Shown one piece after another: positions 59,697-64,000 of a stretch of DNA of 64,000 nucleotides. Location: contig CM030836.1 of NCBI GenBank assembly GCA_018105865.1, forward strand, positions 3,372,271-3,436,270, given 5' to 3'. Each line of letters begins with the position of its first letter. Position 1 is the first letter of the stretch. The notes under the pieces were generated by a model. That model saw nothing but the letters and a program-made list of their open reading frames with translations, ran no database searches and was not told the DNA's origin. The translations under genes and the position numbers were made by a program. The DNA is from Metaphire vulgaris (taxonomy: Eukaryota; Annelida; Clitellata; Crassiclitellata; Megascolecidae).

Positions 59697-61090
59697 GGGT
59701 CATTCCATGTCAACTCAACCAGGGTGCTCACCACACCATCTCAGATCTTCAAGAAATTTGCAGGGCTTGTAGTACAGCTCAATTTATGTAATTCTTAAAA
59801 TTTTCAGCTTGTTTTGTCAAAAACTCTCAGAGATATGATATTTTGAAGATACGAGGGTAGTCGCGAGTCGACGCGATGTGTTACGTTTTACGATTTTTGA
59901 AGTTTAGTATCTTGAGAACCACAGCAGATATCAGGCTGAAATTTGCAGTGTGCATACACTTTTTCCAGCTGAGTTGAATGGTGTATTAATCTTTATCATA
60001 GGTGCTACACAGCATGCACTAAAAATGTCCAAACATCCCATAACAGCCAGTTTTCACCGATGTTTGACCCGGTATTACCATGGATCGGCAAAACATTAGA
60101 CTATGTCTGTTGCGTCTTAATGTAGCTACATATATGTACTCATCAATTGCAGACAGGATTTCTGTCAATAATGAGACCTTGTACCCACTATGCGTCATCT
60201 TCTGAGTCACAGTTACCTATTTTCGCACCCACATCGACCCCTATATGACCATGTTGACAGTAATTCACAGTTTTCAAACTTTGCAGGCTTGTAGTGCTTG
60301 GTAAGTACTAACTATGGTGAAAATTTCATGTTGGTGTCTTGATTCTTTCTCATTGAAATGATTGCATAATTTGAACCTATATTGAGTCATTCCATGTCAA
60401 TTCAACCAATGGCTCCAGCTCGACCATCTAAAAAAAATTATGAAATTTACCACAAATGCTCCCCAAACATCCATCTGAAAGATTGTAAAGTTTTAGCCTG
60501 CTCTCTTCAGTAATTTTTGAGATATTCAGCTTTTTAGTACCTGCGGTGGGCTGTTTGCCGCGTTTCGCATGCAGTCGCTAAATTCTCACAACTTCAGACC
60601 TTTATAACTTCAGAAATATCATAGCTATGGGGCTGAAACTTTCTGGACATATTCACTACTGGTAGTATTTTATAAAACAAGAGTAAGACTTTGTCTTTTG
60701 GAAAAAGTGTCCTCACTACAGAGTCACAAAAATGGAATCAAAAATATTGTTCCGGGTGTCTGCAAGGCATGGGCCCAGCATACCTAAATACAGAACTGCA
60801 TCATGTCTCGGATCTCGATGGTCGACAACGCCTGAGATTGGCCTCCACTGCTGCGCTTACTCGCCCCGCGCACGCGCTTTTTCCACCGTGGCCCGTGGGT
60901 GATCGTGGCATTTCCGTGGCGGCAGCACGGGTCTGGAATGGTCTACCACTGGCCATTCAACTCTCACCATCACTAGATACGTTTAAGAAGCGCTTAAAGA
61001 CCTAGCTATTTCGAACTAGTTATGATTCTGTTTTGACACTGTAATGTGTTCATGCAGTCCTATGGATTAGTTACCACAGTAATCTTAACT

Positions 61091-61123
<33 letters not shown>

Positions 61124-62373
61124 TAGAGCACATTCAAAGCTATAATATATGTAAAATTTGTGATGGTACTTTTTCTTTAAGATTTTAAATAACTTTTTAA
61201 AGTTACAACTTCCCTATTGAGAGCTAAATATTGAATATCAAGAAAGGAGCATGATGCAGTTCTGTATTTAGGTATGCTGGGCCCATGCCTTGCAGACACC
61301 CCGGAACAATATTTTTTTCTTCCATATTTGTGTCTCTGTACTGAGGACACTTTTTCCAAAAGACAAAGTCTTACTCTTGTTTTATAAAATACTACTAGTA
61401 GTGAATAAGTCCAGAAAGTTTCAGCCCCATAGCTATGGTATTTCTGAAGTTATAGAGGTCTGAAGTTGTGAGAAATTTAAGCGACTGCCGCGAAACGCGA
61501 AAAAACGGCCCACCGCAGGTACTATAAAAGCTGAATATCTCAAAAATTACTGAAGAGAGCAGGCTAAAACTTTACAATCTTTCAGATGGATGTTTGGGGA
61601 GCATTTGTGGTAAATTTCATAATTTTTTTTAGATGGTCGAGCTGGAGCCATTGGTTGAATTGACATGGAATGACTCAATATAGGTTCAAATTATGCAATC
61701 ATTTCAATGAGAAAGAATCAAGACACCAACATGAAATTTTCACCATAGTTAGTACTTACCAAGCACTACAAGCCTGCAAAGTTTGAAAACTGTGAATTAC
61801 TGTCAACATGGTCATATAGGGGTCGATGTGGGTGCGAAAATAGGTAACTGTGACTCAGAAGATGACGCATAGTGGGTACAAGGTCTCATTATTGACAGAA
61901 ATCCTGTCTGCAATTGATGAGTACATATATGTAGCTACATTAAGACGCAACAGACATAGTCTAATGTTTTGCCGATCCATGGTAATACCGGGTCAAACAT
62001 CGGTGAAAACTGGCTGTTATGGGATGTTTGGACATTTTTAGTGCATGCTGTGTAGCACCTATGATAAAGATTAATACACCATTCAACTCAGCTGGAAAAA
62101 GTGTATGCACACTGCAAATTTCAGCCTGATATCTGCTGTGGTTCTCAAGATACTAAACTTCAAAAATCGTAAAACGTAACACATCGCGTCGACTCGCGAC
62201 TACCCTCGTATCTTCAAAATATCATATCTCTGAGAGTTTTTGACAAAAGAAGCTGAAAATTTCAAGAATTACATAAATTGAACTGTACTACAAGCCCTGC
62301 AAATTTCTTGAAGATCTGAGATGGTGTGGTGAGCAATTGTCTAAATACTGGTTGAGTTGACATGGAATGACCC
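59697..62373. mobile_element. Giant inverted-repeat element
   Basis: Arms 59697-60805 and 61250-62373 (about 1.1 kb each) are inverted and nearly identical; the same 63-codon open frame appears in both (60210-60019 minus, 61850-62041 plus). Ends GGGTCATTCCATGTCAACTC / GAGTTGACATGGAATGACCC. The 4-bp flank TTCT occurs on both sides (59693-59696 and 62374-62377). A second internal copy of the terminal motif lies at about 60383 and 61680. No transposase. Confidence 0.9.
60757..61122 (+). pseudogene. CR1-like LINE 3' end in the inverted-repeat centre
   Basis: Encodes CLQGMGPAYLNTELHHVSDL, DGRQRLRLASTAALTRPAHA, ISVAAARVWNGLPLAIQ and SPSLDTFKKRLKT, the C-terminal region of a CR1/L2-like ORF, and ends in (AAT)n at 61090-61122. 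Its first ~49 bp (60757-60805) are also present, inverted, in the right arm (61250-61298). Confidence 0.8.
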
Positions 62374-62755
62374 TTCTGTCCCGATATAAATTCTTCTTGT
62401 AGTGAATTACCAACTCACATTTTTATTCTCCAAGCAAGCCAGACCCAAAATCAATTTGGTTACTTGTTCAGTCCTCATGCATGGAAGAACGTTAACATTT
62501 CTTCCTATCTTTATTTTGAAGGTGGCCTTGCCCTCGACTTTTATTCTGGTTACATTCGCTGTCAGCAAGCTTTGTTGAGCTGGTCTTCATAACTTCTCGT
62601 TAACCATGTACCTCGGTACCAAAGACATTTCACTCCCAATGTCCAATAATAGGCATAAGTGTTATTTTTTCCTGTCCTCCAACTTTCCAAAAACGTAAGC
62701 CATATGACTCCATTTTACTAGATGGTTCTACAGTTCTCTTGTTCCATCAGATTGG
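62374..62755 (-). pseudogene. Gypsy-type pol protease fragment
   Basis: Minus strand shows an aspartic-protease-like block, LLLDIGSEMSLVPRYMV (family DTGSxxSLxP; Asp kept, Thr replaced by Ile). It is followed by a TANVTRIKVEG-type flap region and a LILGLACLENKNVSW end, as in Ty3/gypsy LTR elements. The frame has a stop after the active site. The downstream reading frame is interrupted by the inverted-repeat element. Confidence 0.65.
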
Positions 62756-63560
62756 CCCGCTTCTTCGCCTTCCTGAATATAAAACTAGTGGTCATCCGAG
62801 ACTGCCGACTTGGGACTTAGGTGCTTGTCGGGAGATATCTCTGTATCTTCTTGATTTGTCACAGTTGGTAGTAACATGGCGCAGCCAGATGACCAATATG
62901 TCTGGCAAACGAGTTTCTCATCAAGCTGAACCCCAAGGAGGCGAAGCTCGACCGCTGGGTGAACCACAGTATCAGCCGCTCGGATCAGATCCCGTGTGAT
63001 ATGATGTCTCCTCCTTGGGGTCGACGCCGACAGAAACTCAAGTCTCACTCAGATTGAGAATACCATCCACCATCTTGGCTCGAAGACGATCTGTCTCACT
63101 CTGCAGACAATTGGCGTAGTTCTGTATGTCATCGGCATAGGCATGAGGCGTCAATCCCGCCTCTCGAATGACCTCCACCACGTCGTCCACAAACAGTACG
63201 AACAACAAAGGCCCAAGCATTGAGCCTTGCGGCACCCTACTGTGTACAGGGTGGGAGATGGTCTGTTGTCCTTTCCAGGAGACCGATTGTGTCCTTCCAT
63301 TCAGATAGTCCGCTAACCATGCCAGAGCAGAACCGCCTAATCCATAAGAACACTGGAGTCATCGTATTAGGTAGGCCGATTGATGCCTCAGCATTAAGCC
63401 GTTCATCAGAAGGTGAGCGACCAGTTGCTTATTGACCACCCACTCAAGTAGTTTCAAAATGAAAGGTAGATTAGAAACCACCTGATAGTTCACCATTTCT
63501 CTTTGATCCAAACATGGCTGCGTACAGAAAAGTACGGGAAGGGGGATCAAGACTGAATTT
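62756..63560 (-). pseudogene. CR1-like LINE RT
   Basis: Minus strand: VSNLPFILKLLEWVVNKQLV (RT start), MPQGSMLGPLLFVLFVDDVV (motif B), PHAYADDIQNYANCLQSETD (YADD), RRRHHITRDLIRAADTVV and LRLLGVQLDEKL. Frameshifts between blocks. 5' end at about 63560. Confidence 0.75.
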
Positions 63561-63792
63561 GTACGTACTCACAAATTTCAAATGTATAAATACCGGTAGG
63601 TATATTCACACAAACATTTGATTTGAAGACAATAACTTTCTCTTGATCAAGCAAAGGGTACCAGGTATTGTTGCATGGTTTTTTAAATAATTGGCCAGCA
63701 ATCTTGGCGGAGGAGGAGCGTTTGTGGGGGGGGGGGGGGTTACCAGAATGCTTGAGTGCAGTGGCCTATTAGAATAGAACTAGCCAATTAAT
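63561..63792. other. Spacer with G-run
   Basis: 63596-63660 is similar, inverted, to 56395-56463 (TATATTCACACAAACATTTG). A run of about 15 G at 63727-63740. No gene. Confidence 0.5.
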
Positions 63793-63796
63793 TTAA

Positions 63797-63885
63797 CCCG
63801 TTGGTGGGGGATTTAATTTTTTCAAGTCGTCCCCAATCGGGGTATTTAATTTGGGGGAAGGCGTTCATGTGAAAATGTGAACATC
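63797..63885. mobile_element. TTAA (piggyBac-type) element g, left end only
   Basis: TTAA at 63793-63796, then CCCGTTGGTGGGGGATTTAA and GTCCCCAATCGGGGTATTTA, nearly identical to the left end of element a (16344). Broken at 63886, where TCTATAATATTAAGATCC, a possible Helitron-like 5' end, begins and runs to the window edge. Confidence 0.75.
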
Positions 63886-64000
63886 TATAATATTAAGATC
63901 CTTATCTGTATGTCTCTCTGTTACCTTCAAGCGTTCTGATTGGTTGACTATTGGTAGACGGTTTAGACCGTTTAGTCCTTACGTCGCGATGCGTGGTGGG

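Noticed and set aside
60019..62041. Identical 63-codon open frames in both arms of the inverted repeat considered as a gene
   Set aside because: Short, no domain, and identical only because the arms are copies.

Overview
The window is eukaryotic, from an animal. It carries one host gene on the + strand, a PDZ-PTB-RGS protein of the RGS12/RGS14 (Drosophila Loco) type. Its coding exons are short islands in introns of 5.5 to 19 kb. Everything else recognisable is transposon-derived, and simple repeats such as (AT)n and (ATT)n are common. The sequence does not fix the phylum. The mix of CR1/L2-like, RTE/R4-like and Jockey-like LINEs with hAT, piggyBac and a Ty3/gypsy-type remnant fits a repeat-rich invertebrate, but that is inference.

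Host gene: six coding exons were placed by hand at 1438-3717, 9776-9853, 15371-15532, 24454-24537, 43619-43765 and 54136-54264. All have AG/GT borders and all junctions are phase 0. Together they encode 960 residues: PDZ (about 11-92), PTB (about 255-390), a long linker, then an RGS box split over exons 3-6. Ras-binding and GoLoco parts expected in this family are not seen and would lie beyond 64 kb. Several G-alpha contact residues of the RGS box appear substituted.

Intron 1 (3718-9775) holds a 1.2 kb hAT-like element with GGGTA-rich ends and a TTAA-flanked piggyBac element (6058-9681) with a decayed transposase and three tandem 355-bp modules. Intron 2 holds LINE remnants and a hAT MITE inside a hAT MITE. 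Intron 3 holds five LINE pieces, two piggyBac-type non-autonomous elements and a hAT element with a transposase C-terminus. Intron 4 (19 kb) holds a nearly complete EN+RT LINE (29.2-33.3 kb) that carries a hAT MITE and another LINE, plus three more TTAA elements. Intron 5 holds a three-deep LINE-in-LINE-in-LINE nest and a fragment of an uncharacterised Cys-rich repeat protein. Intron 6 (to the window end) holds a piggyBac-type element opened by a 197-bp-arm foldback element, and gypsy-type pol fragments split by a 2.7 kb inverted-repeat element, a hAT MITE and a LINE tail.

The most distinctive non-coding families are: (i) TTAA elements sharing an iterated ~355-bp module, with seven long or partial copies; (ii) a MITE family with 52-bp tandem units centred on the palindrome CATCAAAGCGCTTTGATG, with three copies; (iii) the foldback element at 55.7-56.8 kb, built from short nested palindromes; (iv) the giant inverted repeat at 59.7-62.4 kb. 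Many insertions show target-site duplications that allow the order of events to be read. All calls come from reading the sequence; no database search was run.
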